A stretch of 64,000 nucleotides of DNA, from positions 62,001 through 126,000 of the forward strand of contig DASYYZ010000170.1 in assembly GCA_035946735.1 (NCBI GenBank), given 5' to 3'. This DNA is from Gp13-AA77 sp035946735 (GTDB taxonomy: Bacteria; Acidobacteriota; Terriglobia; UBA7540). Numbering within the stretch: position 1 is the stretch's first letter; every line of letters starts with the position of its first letter. The notes under the pieces are model-generated. The model was not told where the DNA came from. It did not search any database and worked only from the letters and a program-made list of their open reading frames with translations. The position numbers were made by a program, and so were the translations under genes. This document shows positions 1 through 8,895 of the stretch, piece after piece.

Positions 1-1
1 G

Positions 2-1911
2 AAGCGCACCAGACGCACTCCCATAAGAATCCTGATTGCCGCCGCTGCCGCTGCCCTCGTCGCCGGGTTCCTTGAAGTCCCGAGCGCGAGCCGTCGGCAC
101 TATCAGGCGCAGGAGACGAATTCCGAGCCTGATCGCAGCGGACTCTTTGACAAACGCGAGGTGATGATTCCGGTGCGCGACGGGGTGAAGCTTCACACAG
201 AAGTCTACACACCCAAAAACGCCGCCGAGCCTCTGCCCATCATGCTGACGCGAACTCCTTATGGGCTGGACGATGATAAGAAGGGATTCAGCCGCGATCT
301 CGACCTCTACCGCGAGATGTTTCCGGACGGCTACATCTTCGCGTTCCAGGACATCCGCGGGCGCTATGGTTCTGAGGGCCAGTTCGTGATGAATCGTGCT
401 CCCCGCGATCGCACGGATCCGAAGGCCATCGACGAAGCCAGCGACACGTACGATACGGTCGGGTGGTTGGTGAAAAACGTGCCCGGCAATAACGGGAGGG
501 TGGGGGAAGCCGGCATTTCCTATGGCGGCTGGCTCACCACGATGGCGCTGCTTGATCCTCATCCGGCGCTCAAAGCTATCTCCGAGCAGGCCTCGCCCGC
601 CGACATGTTCCTGGGCGACGATTTCCACCACAATGGAGCTTTCCGGCTGAGCTACGGTTTTGAGTACGCCGCCTTGCTCGAAACGTCAAAAGAGAACTTC
701 TCCTTCCGCTTCTCAAAGAATGACCTGTTCGACTGGTACTTGAACGATCTCGGCCCGCTCTCCAACGCCAACGCTCTCTACTTTCATGGCAAGCTGCCCA
801 CCTGGAATGATTTCGTCAATCACCCCAATTACGATCGCTTCTGGCAGAGGCAAGCTTTTCGGCCCTATCTGGCTAATCTTAAGTTGACCGTTCCGAACTT
901 GAACGTGGCCGGCTGGTGGGATCAGGAGGACTTTTACGGCCCGGTTGAGATCTACACGCTTCTCGAAAGGAATGACACCGGCCATCTTAACTATCTTGCG
1001 GTAGGGCCCTGGAATCACGGAGGGTGGGCGGGAGGAACGGGCCGGAAGCTCGGCGGTTTCGATTTCGGCAGCGACACGGCGGCTTATTTTCGGGAGCGCA
1101 TTCAGGCGCCATGGTTCGCGTATTGGCTCAAGGGCAAGGGCGTCCTTCCTCTCAAGGAAGCGGTCACTTTCCAGACCGGATCGAATCGCTGGCAGAGCTA
1201 TGATGCCTGGCCGCCGAGCCAAGGCGGCACGGAGCGCAAGTTATACTTGCACGATCGCGCGCTCTTATCCTTTGAGCCGCCGCCGTCGGGCGGAGCAGAA
1301 GGCTTCCAGAGCTATATTTCCGATCCGGCACACCCAGTCCCGTATCGCCACCGGCCCATCAGTCCGACCTACCCGGGGCCGGAATGGCCGGTGTGGCTGC
1401 TCGAGGATCAGCGATTTGTTTACCTGCGTCCGGACGTGGCTGCTTTCCAGACTGAAGTCCTCCCGCAGGACTTAGCCGTGTCCGGCGATATCGTCGCGCA
1501 TCTCGTTGTCTCCACCAGCGGCACTGATAGCGACTGGATCGTGAAGCTCATCGACGTCTACCCTGAGGACTACCCGCAGGACGGGAAGCTCGCCGGTTAT
1601 CAACTGATGATCGCCAACGACGTTTTCCGGGGCCGCTTCCGCAAGAGCTTTGAAGAGCCGCAGCCGATGACGCCAAACCAGCCCACGCCCATCAGCGTCG
1701 ACCTGCACACCAACAATCACTCTTCCTGAAGGGTCATCGAGTCATGGTGCAGGTGCAGAGTACTTGGTTTCCGCTGGTCGATCGCAATCCACAAACGTTT
1801 GTGCCCAGCATCTTTGCCGCCGAGGCCGGCGACTACCAGCAGGCGACGGAGAGGGTGTACTTCGCGGATTCGGCGGCTTCCTACATCGAACTTCCCGTGG
1901 CGCAGCCCTGA
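2..1911 (+). pseudogene. CocE/NonD family hydrolase, 5' partial, C-terminal frameshift
   Basis: This is an exported alpha/beta hydrolase of the CocE/NonD (X-Pro dipeptidyl-peptidase S15-like) family. The frame is open from the window edge and begins with basic residues and an Ala/Leu-rich stretch (ILIAAAAAALVAG), so a signal peptide starts just upstream and the first codons are outside the window. The nucleophile elbow GISYGG lies near 510-530, and the family's WWDQED and GPWNHG segments follow. The frame stops at 1727-1729 after NNHSS. The +2-shifted frame immediately continues with the family's usual end (FLKGHRVMVQVQSTWFPLVD), up to a stop at 1909-1911. One missing T in a short T run near 1723 explains this. 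It may be a real mutation or a sequencing error; the C-terminal jelly-roll domain is otherwise intact. Confidence 0.85.
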
Positions 1912-2152
1912 TCTTGACACGAATCCTCCTCGCCGATAGCATGAATTGGGATCTCTGACGGCGCCCTGGACACCCCATCGGTCAGCGAGCATCTCTAACG
2001 GTGTCGCTCGATAGACATTACTACGAGGCGGCACCGGCGCGAGGGATTGCGAGCCACTTCGAACAATCGATCAAGGTCTGAAAATGCGGGAGCCTGATCC
2101 TTGTTCGTGACGCGGCCCCGTGAGTCCGAGACGGCATGAGGGAAGTCGGCGG
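1912..2152. other. intergenic, nothing recognised
   Basis: Between the hydrolase and fabG there are only short open frames. None matches a family I recognise and I see no clear terminator. A 23-codon frame ending at the TGA near 2080 could be the tail of a lost gene, but this is not supported. Confidence 0.4.
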
Positions 2153-2896
2153 ATGAAACTCGAGGGAAAAGTGGCGCTGATCACCGGGGCTTCGCAGGGT
2201 ATCGGACGCGACTGCGCTTTGGTGTTCGCTGAATCCGGCGCTGACGTTGCCTTGGGTGCGCGAAACCTGGAGAAGCTCGCTGCTGTCGCGGGTGAAATCG
2301 AGGGTCTGGGCCGCAAAGCTCTGCCCTTAGCTCTTGACGTGGAAAGCGAGGATGCGGTCCGCGAGGCGATTGGGAAGATACAGGAAACATGGGGTAAGAT
2401 CGATATTCTCGTAAACAATGCCGGCATCACTCGCGACAACCTGCTGATGCGCATGAAGCCGGCGGATTGGGAAGCCGTGATCCGCACCAATCTGGAAGGC
2501 GCTTATCATTGCATTAGGCTCGTCTTGCCGGGAATGGTAAGGCGCAGGTGGGGCCGGATCGTCAATATAACTTCTGTGGTGGCGCAGACGGGAAATGCCG
2601 GTCAGTCGAACTACATCGCTTCCAAGGCGGGCCTGATCGGCCTGACCAAGGCCGTAGCCTCGGAGGTGGCGAGCCGCAGCATCACCGTTAACGCGGTAGC
2701 CCCGGGTTTCGTCGACACCGCCATGACTCAGGCGCTGCCGGACGCGGTGAAGCAGAAGATTCTGAGCGTGGTGCCGATGGGTCGTATGGCCACGAGCAGG
2801 GAGATCGCGCTGGCAGTTCGATTCCTGGCATCTGACGACGCGGCGTATATCACCGGCCATGTCTTGAATGTGAATGGCGGAATGTTTATGGCGTAA
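2153..2896 (+). CDS. fabG: 3-oxoacyl-[ACP] reductase
   Basis: Cytoplasmic NADPH-dependent reductase of the fatty acid elongation cycle, a classical short-chain dehydrogenase of 247 residues. The cofactor loop TGASQGIG is at residues 11-18, the NNAG motif at 88-91, and the catalytic Ser141, Tyr154 and Lys158 are all present (SNYIASKAG). The start was placed at the ATG at 2153, behind a GAGGGAAG ribosome site, because the family begins exactly here; a GTG 33 bases upstream only adds a basic tail. It precedes acpP and fabF in the same direction, which is the normal fab gene order. Because fabG-like genes are numerous, the role in elongation rests on this context. Confidence 0.93.
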   Translation: MKLEGKVALITGASQGIGRDCALVFAESGADVALGARNLEKLAAVAGEIEGLGRKALPLALDVESEDAVREAIGKIQETWGKIDILVNNAGITRDNLLMRMKPADWEAVIRTNLEGAYHCIRLVLPGMVRRRWGRIVNITSVVAQTGNAGQSNYIASKAGLIGLTKAVASEVASRSITVNAVAPGFVDTAMTQALPDAVKQKILSVVPMGRMATSREIALAVRFLASDDAAYITGHVLNVNGGMFMA

Positions 2897-2898
2897 CG

Positions 2899-3078
2899 GC
2901 AGGTGCCAGAAGCCAGAAAGCAGGAGCTGAAAGCAAAAGGTCAGGAGTCGGGAGCAAGTAAGTCAGAGTGGGAGCGGCTGGGCTGTACGATTGGGTATGC
3001 AAAGCGCCGCCTTTTGTTCTGTCGTCTGACTTCTGGCTCCTACTTTCCCCGCGTCTGACTTCTGCTATGATGAACGTC
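2899..3078. repeat. self-similar intergenic repeat with inverted copies
   Basis: The gap between fabG and acpP is made of degenerate copies of a short word: GCCAGAAGCCAGAA, GTCAGGAGTCGGGAG and AAGTCAGAG on the left, and the reverse-complement type GTCTGACTTCTGGCTCC and GTCTGACTTCTGC on the right. The two halves could pair. Such low-complexity text is seen between genes in several acidobacterial and other soil genomes. No function can be read from it. Confidence 0.6.
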
Positions 3079-3107
3079 CATCTTAAACGGAAGTGGAGGA
3101 GGCCCTG

Positions 3108-3356
3108 ATGCCTTCGATTGAAGAAAAGGTCAAGCAGATTATTGTTGAGCAGCTCGGAGTTGAGGAATCGGAAGTCACCCCCACCGCTCATTTTGTAGAC
3201 GATTTGGGAGCGGACTCACTCGACATCGTCGAGCTGGTGATGACTTTCGAGGAGGCCTTCGAGATTGAGATTCCCGACGAGGACGCTGAAAAGATTCTGA
3301 CGGTGAAAGACGCGATCGACTATATCCAGGCTCACGCCAAGCCCTCCAAGAATTGA
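3108..3356 (+). CDS. acpP: acyl carrier protein
   Basis: Small acidic carrier of growing acyl chains, 82 residues. The 4'-phosphopantetheine attachment site is Ser37 in the motif GADSLD. The rest is a typical four-helix ACP with an acidic recognition helix (DIVELVMTFEEAF). The ATG at 3108 follows a strong GGAGGAGG site at 3095-3102; the upstream in-frame GTG overlaps that site and is unlikely to be used. It is followed after a short gap by fabF, and preceded by fabG, so these three are probably co-transcribed. Confidence 0.96.
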   Translation: MPSIEEKVKQIIVEQLGVEESEVTPTAHFVDDLGADSLDIVELVMTFEEAFEIEIPDEDAEKILTVKDAIDYIQAHAKPSKN

Positions 3357-3385
3357 GCCAGTCAGGTCAGAGCAAGGAGGAGAAC

Positions 3386-4624
3386 TTGGCGCGAAGAGTT
3401 GTCGTCACTGGCGTGGGCTTGGTGAGCCCGGTTGGTATCGGTACCGAGGAAACCTGGAAGAATCTGCTCGCGGGCCGCAGCGGGGCAGGCCCCATCACCC
3501 ACTTTGATGCTACCCGCTTTTCCACCACCTTCGCTGCTGAGGTCAAGGGCTTTGATCCGGCCCGGTTCATTGAAAAAAAAGAACTGAAGAAGATGGGCCG
3601 CTTCATTCAATTTGCCCTCGCGGCCACCAGCTTTGCGATGCAGGAGTCCGGCTTCCAAATGACCCCTGAAATCGCGGATCGTACCGGTGTTTTCATAGGC
3701 TCCGGCATCGGTGGATTCGACGTCATCGAGCGCGAGCATACGGCGCTGCTGGAGGGCGGACCGCGGCGCATTTCTCCGTTCTTCATTCCCGCCACCATTG
3801 TGAACCTGGCAGCGGGCTTCGTCTCCATTCGCTGGGGAGCGCGCGGTCCGAACTCGGCCACCGCCACGGCCTGCTCCGCGAGCGCCCATGCGGTGGGCGA
3901 CGCTTTCCGGCTGATCGCACAGTGTGAGGCGGACGCCATGATCTGCGGCGGCGCTGAGGCTGCGATCACTCCGATGGGCGTGGGCGGTTTTGCCGCCATG
4001 CGCGCTCTCTCTACCCGTAACGCCGAGCCTGAAAAAGCCAGCCGTCCCTTTGACCGCGACCGCGACGGGTTCGTGATCGGCGAGGGCTCAGGCATTCTGA
4101 TTCTTGAGGAACTGGGCCTAGCTCTGAAGCGCAGCGCGCCCATTGTTGCGGAGGTGGTGGGCTACGGCATGTCGGGCGATGCCTACCACATTACCGCGCC
4201 CGATGAGAGCGCAAGCGGCCAGTCGCGCGTGATGCGGAATGCGCTCGGCAGCGCCAAAGTGACGCCGGAACAAGTCGGTTATATTAATGCGCATGGCACC
4301 TCGACGGTTTACAACGACTGCTACGAAACGACGGCTATCAAGAATGTTTTTGGCGAACATGCGGCAGCCATACCCGTCAGCTCTACCAAGTCCATGACCG
4401 GGCATCTGCTGGGCGGCGCGGGCGGACTCGAAGCCGGCATCGCAGCTCTGGCCTTGCGCGAGCAATGGATTCCGCCCACGATCAACTACGAGAATCCTGA
4501 CCCCGAGTGTGATCTGGACTACGTTCCCAATCAGGCGCGCCAGGCGTCATTCGAGTACGCCCTCTCGAACTCGTTTGGGTTCGGCGGCACCAACGCGGCG
4601 TTGCTGTTCAAGAGATACGAATAG
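3386..4624 (+). CDS. fabF: beta-ketoacyl-ACP synthase II
   Basis: Condensing enzyme of fatty acid elongation, which joins malonyl-ACP to an acyl chain in the cytoplasm. From the TTG at 3386 it has 412 residues, the family's usual length. The catalytic triad is complete: Cys163 (TACSASAHA), His303 (NAHGTST) and His340 (MTGHLLGG). The TTG start is favoured because AAGGAGG lies just upstream at 3374-3380 and the protein then begins ARRVVVTGVG as in homologues. An earlier TTG at 3353 would overlap the acpP stop and adds an unconserved 11 residues. Confidence 0.95.
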   Translation: MARRVVVTGVGLVSPVGIGTEETWKNLLAGRSGAGPITHFDATRFSTTFAAEVKGFDPARFIEKKELKKMGRFIQFALAATSFAMQESGFQMTPEIADRTGVFIGSGIGGFDVIEREHTALLEGGPRRISPFFIPATIVNLAAGFVSIRWGARGPNSATATACSASAHAVGDAFRLIAQCEADAMICGGAEAAITPMGVGGFAAMRALSTRNAEPEKASRPFDRDRDGFVIGEGSGILILEELGLALKRSAPIVAEVVGYGMSGDAYHITAPDESASGQSRVMRNALGSAKVTPEQVGYINAHGTSTVYNDCYETTAIKNVFGEHAAAIPVSSTKSMTGHLLGGAGGLEAGIAALALREQWIPPTINYENPDPECDLDYVPNQARQASFEYALSNSFGFGGTNAALLFKRYE

Positions 4625-4730
4625 TAGGAAATCGGCAGCACTAGCTCCGCTGAGAGCTCGATCGCGTGATCCAAGAGCACATTCTGAGAATCAACTGCGA
4701 TGCTTGACACTAGCGTTGGGCGGTGCTCCC

Positions 4731-4760
4731 GACAATTGATGACTGACAATTGATGATTGA
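4731..4760. repeat. 12-bp tandem word GACAATTGATGA
   Basis: The word GACAATTGATGA occurs at 4731-4742 and again at 4745-4756, a 14-base period, just upstream of etfB. It belongs to the class of self-similar text built from TGACAATTGA-like units found between genes in many genomes. No function is evident. Confidence 0.55.
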
Positions 4761-4785
4761 AAGCCGGTAGCCACGGCGGGTCCCT

Positions 4786-5565
4786 ATGAAGATTATTGTG
4801 TGTCTCAAACAAGTTCCGGCCCGCGATTCGCTGCTTCGGCTGAACACCGAAGGCACCTGGATCAAGGAAACTGACATCAGTTTCGAGGTCAACGAACCTG
4901 ACATCTACGCGCTTGAAGAAGCACTGCGCTTGAAAGAGTCACAGGGCGGGGAAGTGGTGGTGTGCTCGCTCGGGCCCGCGCGCGCCCAGCAAGCGATCAA
5001 GGAGGCGCTGGCCAAAGGCGCAGACTACGCTCTGCACCTGGACGATCCCGCGTTCGCAGGGCTCGATTCCTACGGCATGGCACGCGCTATGGCGAAGGCG
5101 CTTGAGGCCGAGAAGCCAGACCTGATCGTCACCGGCCTGCAGTCCGACGACTTCGGCGCTGCTCAGACGGGCGTGATCCTTGCCGAACTGATGGGCTTGC
5201 CGCATGCCACCATCATCATGCGGATCGAGGTGCACGGCGGCGCGATCAAGGTCAAGCGTGAACTCGAAGCGGGCTGGTTCCAATGGATCGAGATGCCGCT
5301 GCCGGCGCTACTCACCATCCAATCGGGCATCAACAAGCCGCGCTACGCCACGCTGAAGGGAATCATGGGAGCCAAGACCAAGCCGATCAGGAAATTAACG
5401 ATAGCGGAGCTGGGACTCTCCGGTGGAGATCTGGCGCCGCGCCAGAAGATTAGCCGGGTGTATGTGCCCGAGAAGCGCGCCAACACGGAGTTTTTCGAGG
5501 GAAGCAGCAAAGAGATCGCGGTGAAGCTGGTGAATAAACTCAAGAACGAAGCAAGAGTGCTGTGA
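4786..5565 (+). CDS. etfB: electron transfer flavoprotein, beta subunit
   Basis: Small subunit of the ETF heterodimer, which accepts electrons from acyl-CoA dehydrogenases and similar flavoenzymes and passes them towards the quinone pool. The protein has 259 residues and the family hallmarks: the N-terminal MKIIVCLKQVPARD, the AMP/FAD-binding region around IVTGLQSDDFGAAQTG (about residues 110-125), and the signature VKRELEAGW near residue 145. The C-terminal arm carries several Lys/Arg that normally reach over the alpha subunit. etfA follows after 75 bases, so both subunits are probably made from one mRNA. Confidence 0.95.
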   Translation: MKIIVCLKQVPARDSLLRLNTEGTWIKETDISFEVNEPDIYALEEALRLKESQGGEVVVCSLGPARAQQAIKEALAKGADYALHLDDPAFAGLDSYGMARAMAKALEAEKPDLIVTGLQSDDFGAAQTGVILAELMGLPHATIIMRIEVHGGAIKVKRELEAGWFQWIEMPLPALLTIQSGINKPRYATLKGIMGAKTKPIRKLTIAELGLSGGDLAPRQKISRVYVPEKRANTEFFEGSSKEIAVKLVNKLKNEARVL

Positions 5566-5640
5566 ATCAGAACGCAGGCGGGCAGAAATCGAGTTGGGAT
5601 ATGGAATGGGTGAACACACCAAGGACTCGGACGAAGGACA

Positions 5641-6633
5641 ATGCCTAACGAAATCCTGGTTTTCGCAGAGCAGCAAGACGGCAAGATCACGCGTCCCACA
5701 TGGGAAGCAGTAGCCGCCGGACAGCGCATTGCCGGGGACACCGGCGCTACGGTTAGCATCGTGGTGTTGGGGAGAAAGTCATCGGCGCTGGCGCCCGAGT
5801 TGGCTTCAGCCGACGTGGCCGGAGTTCTGGCTGCGGAGTCGTCCGTTCTCGCGGAATACACGCCGGACGGCTATGCCTTGGCGATGGGCGAAGTGATTCG
5901 CTCGCGCCAACCGCAATACGTGGTTTTCAGCCACACATACCAGGTTCGAGATTTCGCGCCGAAGCTGGCGGCAGCCTTGGGCGCGGGCTTCATCTCCGAT
6001 TGCCTCAGCTACCGTAAACGGGACACCAAGCTGGTGTTCGTTCGCCAAGTCTTCCAGGGGAAGTTCAACGCCGACGTCGAGTTTACCGGCAATCCTCCGT
6101 ACCTGGTTTCGTTCCAAGCGGGCTCGTTCCGCGAAGATTCGGTGAAGCGCGCATCAACGGCCGCGCCGATCACAACCACGTCGATCGAAATCGCTCCGGA
6201 CAAAATCCGCGCCAGACCCGGTGAACGTTTCCGCGAAGCCAAACAAGCGGTGGACCTGACGCAAGCTGAGATTATCGTGGCGGTGGGACGCGGCATCAGG
6301 GCGCCGGAAAACGTGGACCTGGCGCGCAAACTGGCCGAAGCTCTGGGCGGCGAAATTGGCGCCTCCAGACCGATCTGCGATGGCGGTTGGCTTCCGATGG
6401 ACCGGCAGATTGGCAGCTCGGGCCAGACGGTGGCTCCGAAGCTTTACGTGGCGCTAGGCATTTCGGGCGCGATCCAGCATCAGGTCGGCATGAAAGGCTC
6501 CCGCAGCGTGCTTGCCATCAACAAGGACCGTGAAGCGCCTATCTTTGAAGTTGCCACCTATGGCGTGGTCGGCGACCTGTTTGAGGTGGTGCCCGCGCTC
6601 ATCGAAGAGATTCAGAAGGCAAAGTCGCGCTAG
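5641..6633 (+). CDS. etfA: electron transfer flavoprotein, alpha subunit
   Basis: Large subunit of ETF, which holds the redox-active FAD. The 330-residue protein has the two usual parts: an N-terminal Rossmann-like domain (ILVFAEQQDG start) and the C-terminal FAD domain with GRGIRAPENVDLARKLAEAL (about 215-235), RQIGSSGQTVAPKLY (about 260-275) and GISGAIQHQVGM (about 280-290), which contact FAD in known structures. Full length, no anomalies. Partner etfB lies directly upstream. No acyl-CoA dehydrogenase or ETF-quinone oxidoreductase gene is next to it in this window. Confidence 0.95.
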   Translation: MPNEILVFAEQQDGKITRPTWEAVAAGQRIAGDTGATVSIVVLGRKSSALAPELASADVAGVLAAESSVLAEYTPDGYALAMGEVIRSRQPQYVVFSHTYQVRDFAPKLAAALGAGFISDCLSYRKRDTKLVFVRQVFQGKFNADVEFTGNPPYLVSFQAGSFREDSVKRASTAAPITTTSIEIAPDKIRARPGERFREAKQAVDLTQAEIIVAVGRGIRAPENVDLARKLAEALGGEIGASRPICDGGWLPMDRQIGSSGQTVAPKLYVALGISGAIQHQVGMKGSRSVLAINKDREAPIFEVATYGVVGDLFEVVPALIEEIQKAKSR

Positions 6634-6678
6634 CGCCGTCTCGTGGGAGTCCCGGCAAGCCTGAGGGCGGGGTAACCC

Positions 6679-6795
6679 ATGCCAGACGTAAGTTCGTTTA
6701 TGGACAGTTTTGGCGAACGCGCTCAGTCGCTGCGCAGCCGCCTCGCCGGATTTGAGAAACTAATCCCTGACCTCGGCGTCACTACGACTGGGTGA
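6679..6795 (+). CDS. possible 38-aa small protein
   Basis: An ATG at 6679 opens a 38-residue frame (starts MPDVSSFMDSFGERAQSLRS) that ends at a TGA at 6793-6795, in the gap between etfA and purD. A GGGCGGGG stretch upstream could act as a weak ribosome site. The composition is amphipathic and plausible for a protein, but there is no recognised domain and the frame is short enough to be chance or the remains of a longer gene. Confidence 0.25.
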   Translation: MPDVSSFMDSFGERAQSLRSRLAGFEKLIPDLGVTTTG

Positions 6796-6838
6796 CGTTT
6801 GACAACCAGGCCCGTTTCGAATAACGTAACCGCCTCTT

Positions 6839-8206
6839 ATGAAAATCCTGGTGATCGGGTCCGGTGGCCGCGAACACGCTTTGACCTGGAAGCTGCGTGA
6901 GAGTCTTCGTATGGAGGAGATCTACTGCGCTCCGGGCAATGCCGGGATCGGGCAGGAAGCCGAATGCCTCCCGGTGGATGTGACGAGCCCCTCCGCCATT
7001 CTTGAGCTGGCGAACTCTCTAGGTGCTGATCTTACCGTCATTGGGCCTGAGGCTCCGCTGGTGGCGGGAGTGGTGGACAAGTTTGCGCACGCCGGCCGCG
7101 CCGTCATCGGACCTTCCGGTGCCGCGGCGCGCCTTGAAGGGAGCAAGATTTTCGCCAAGCAATTCATGGGCCGCCACGGTATTCCGACGGCACGATTCGC
7201 CGCGACCGATAGCTTTGAGGAGGCTCTTCGGGCGCTGGATGGCTTCACCTATCCGCTCGTGATCAAGGCGGACGGATTGGCGGCGGGCAAAGGCGTGGTG
7301 ATCGCGCCTGGACGCGCGCAGGCAGAAAGCGCGATCGACGAGTTCATGCGCCGCAAAACCCTGGGCGACGCCGGCGAGCGAATCGTGATCGAGGAGTGCC
7401 TGTCTGGCGAGGAGTTGTCGTTCATCGTTCTAACCGACGGGCGCGGGATCGTCGAGCTTGCGCCCACGCAGGATCACAAGCGGCTATTCGACGGCGATCA
7501 AGGTCCAAACACGGGAGGCATGGGCGCTTACAGCGAAGATTCGATTTTGAACCCGGCTGTCCGCACTGAGATCATCGCGGAGATCGTGCGGCCGACGCTC
7601 GAGGGTTTGCGGGCGGAGAACGCGCCATACCGCGGATTTCTTTACTGCGGGTTGATGCTGACGCCTGAGGGTCCGAAGGTATTGGAGTACAACGTGCGGC
7701 TCGGCGATCCTGAAGCGCAGCCGATCCTCATGCGGCTGCGTTCGGACTTTGTCGATCTGTTGTTGGCCGCGCGCGACAGTCATCTGGAGTCGTTCGAAGC
7801 CCATTGGACGCCGAATCCGGCAATTTGCGTGGTTGCGGTCTCGCGCGGCTACCCCGGGAAGTCCGATGTCGGCCTGGAGATCTCCGGTTTCGGGGCTGCG
7901 GAGTCGATTGGCGGCGTAAAACTGTTCCACGCCGGCACCCGGGTTGAGCATCATCGCCTCCTCACAGCCGGCGGCAGAGTGCTGGGAGTAACAACAGCAG
8001 CCGAGGACCTGGCGGCCGCCGTTCAACGGGCCTACACGGCGCTGGATAAAATTCATTTTGAGGGCATGCACTATCGACATGACATCGGTGTTAAGGGATT
8101 GACGAGGCCTCCGGCCACAGGGTCCCAAGAAAGGACGCCGAGACCGGTCACTGAGGCTCCCCGGCCAGCGGGCGAGCAGGCTCCGGCTGCCCCAAAGTTC
8201 TGCTGA
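6839..8206 (+). CDS. purD: phosphoribosylamine-glycine ligase
   Basis: Catalyses the ATP-dependent joining of phosphoribosylamine and glycine in de novo purine synthesis. The protein has 455 residues: the N-domain begins KILVIGSGGREHALTWKL, the ATP-grasp core contains YPLVIKADGLAAGKGVV (about 140-157) and QDHKRLFDGDQGPNTGGMGA (about 213-232), and the metal-binding YNVRLGDPEAQP is near 285. After the normal end (around residue 418) there is a tail of about 37 residues rich in Pro, Ala and Arg that the family usually lacks. purE follows 22 bases downstream, which supports an operon. Confidence 0.95.
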   Translation: MKILVIGSGGREHALTWKLRESLRMEEIYCAPGNAGIGQEAECLPVDVTSPSAILELANSLGADLTVIGPEAPLVAGVVDKFAHAGRAVIGPSGAAARLEGSKIFAKQFMGRHGIPTARFAATDSFEEALRALDGFTYPLVIKADGLAAGKGVVIAPGRAQAESAIDEFMRRKTLGDAGERIVIEECLSGEELSFIVLTDGRGIVELAPTQDHKRLFDGDQGPNTGGMGAYSEDSILNPAVRTEIIAEIVRPTLEGLRAENAPYRGFLYCGLMLTPEGPKVLEYNVRLGDPEAQPILMRLRSDFVDLLLAARDSHLESFEAHWTPNPAICVVAVSRGYPGKSDVGLEISGFGAAESIGGVKLFHAGTRVEHHRLLTAGGRVLGVTTAAEDLAAAVQRAYTALDKIHFEGMHYRHDIGVKGLTRPPATGSQERTPRPVTEAPRPAGEQAPAAPKFC

Positions 8207-8228
8207 GGGACTATAGGGACGAATTCAG

Positions 8229-8744
8229 ATGGCGCAAACCACAAGAGCAGTTGTCGGCATTCTGATGGGTAGTGACTCGGACCTGCCCGTGATGAGCGAG
8301 GCCGCGTCGACGCTCAAGAACTTTGGAGTGCCCTTCGAAGTTGAAGTCAGTTCGGCGCACCGGACGCCTGCGCGCACCTCGGAGTATGCCCGCAGCGCCA
8401 TCGAACGCGGGCTCAAGGTGATTATTATTGGGGCGGGCGGCGCCGCGCATCTCGGGGGCGTCGTTGCCGCTGAAACCACATTACCGGTAATTGGCGTCCC
8501 CATGGGAACCACCACGCTGGGAGGTCTGGATTCACTGCTCTCCATCGTGCAAATGCCGGGCGGCGTGCCCGTGGCTTGCACGGCGATCGGTAAGGCGGGC
8601 GCCGTGAACGCTGCGATCCTTGCGGTTCAGATTCTGGCCACAAGCGACGCGGATCTGGCGCGGAAGCTCACGGAACACAAAGAGAGTCTGGCGCGATCGG
8701 TGATCGAAAAGTCGGAGAAGGTGCGCCTGCAGTTTGGAACTTGA
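8229..8744 (+). CDS. purE: N5-carboxyaminoimidazole ribonucleotide mutase
   Basis: Converts N5-CAIR to CAIR in purine synthesis. It is a 171-residue class I PurE with the signature GSDSDLPVM near residue 15, the substrate loop SSAHRTP near 45, and the GAGGAAHLGGV motif near 75-85. Class I PurE normally works with PurK; no purK is seen in this window. It lies 22 bases after purD in the same direction and is probably co-transcribed with it. Confidence 0.95.
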   Translation: MAQTTRAVVGILMGSDSDLPVMSEAASTLKNFGVPFEVEVSSAHRTPARTSEYARSAIERGLKVIIIGAGGAAHLGGVVAAETTLPVIGVPMGTTTLGGLDSLLSIVQMPGGVPVACTAIGKAGAVNAAILAVQILATSDADLARKLTEHKESLARSVIEKSEKVRLQFGT

Positions 8745-8895
8745 GCTTTCCTACGGATCCCACACATTAGCTCCGCACAGAGTGAGGAAGAATCGCCCTC
8801 CATGGCTGCGCCTTGGGCCGTCAAGGGTTGAGTTTTGCGTACCTCGAGGCTACACTTAATCGTAAACAATCACAATTGAGCTCGAAGGACAATAC

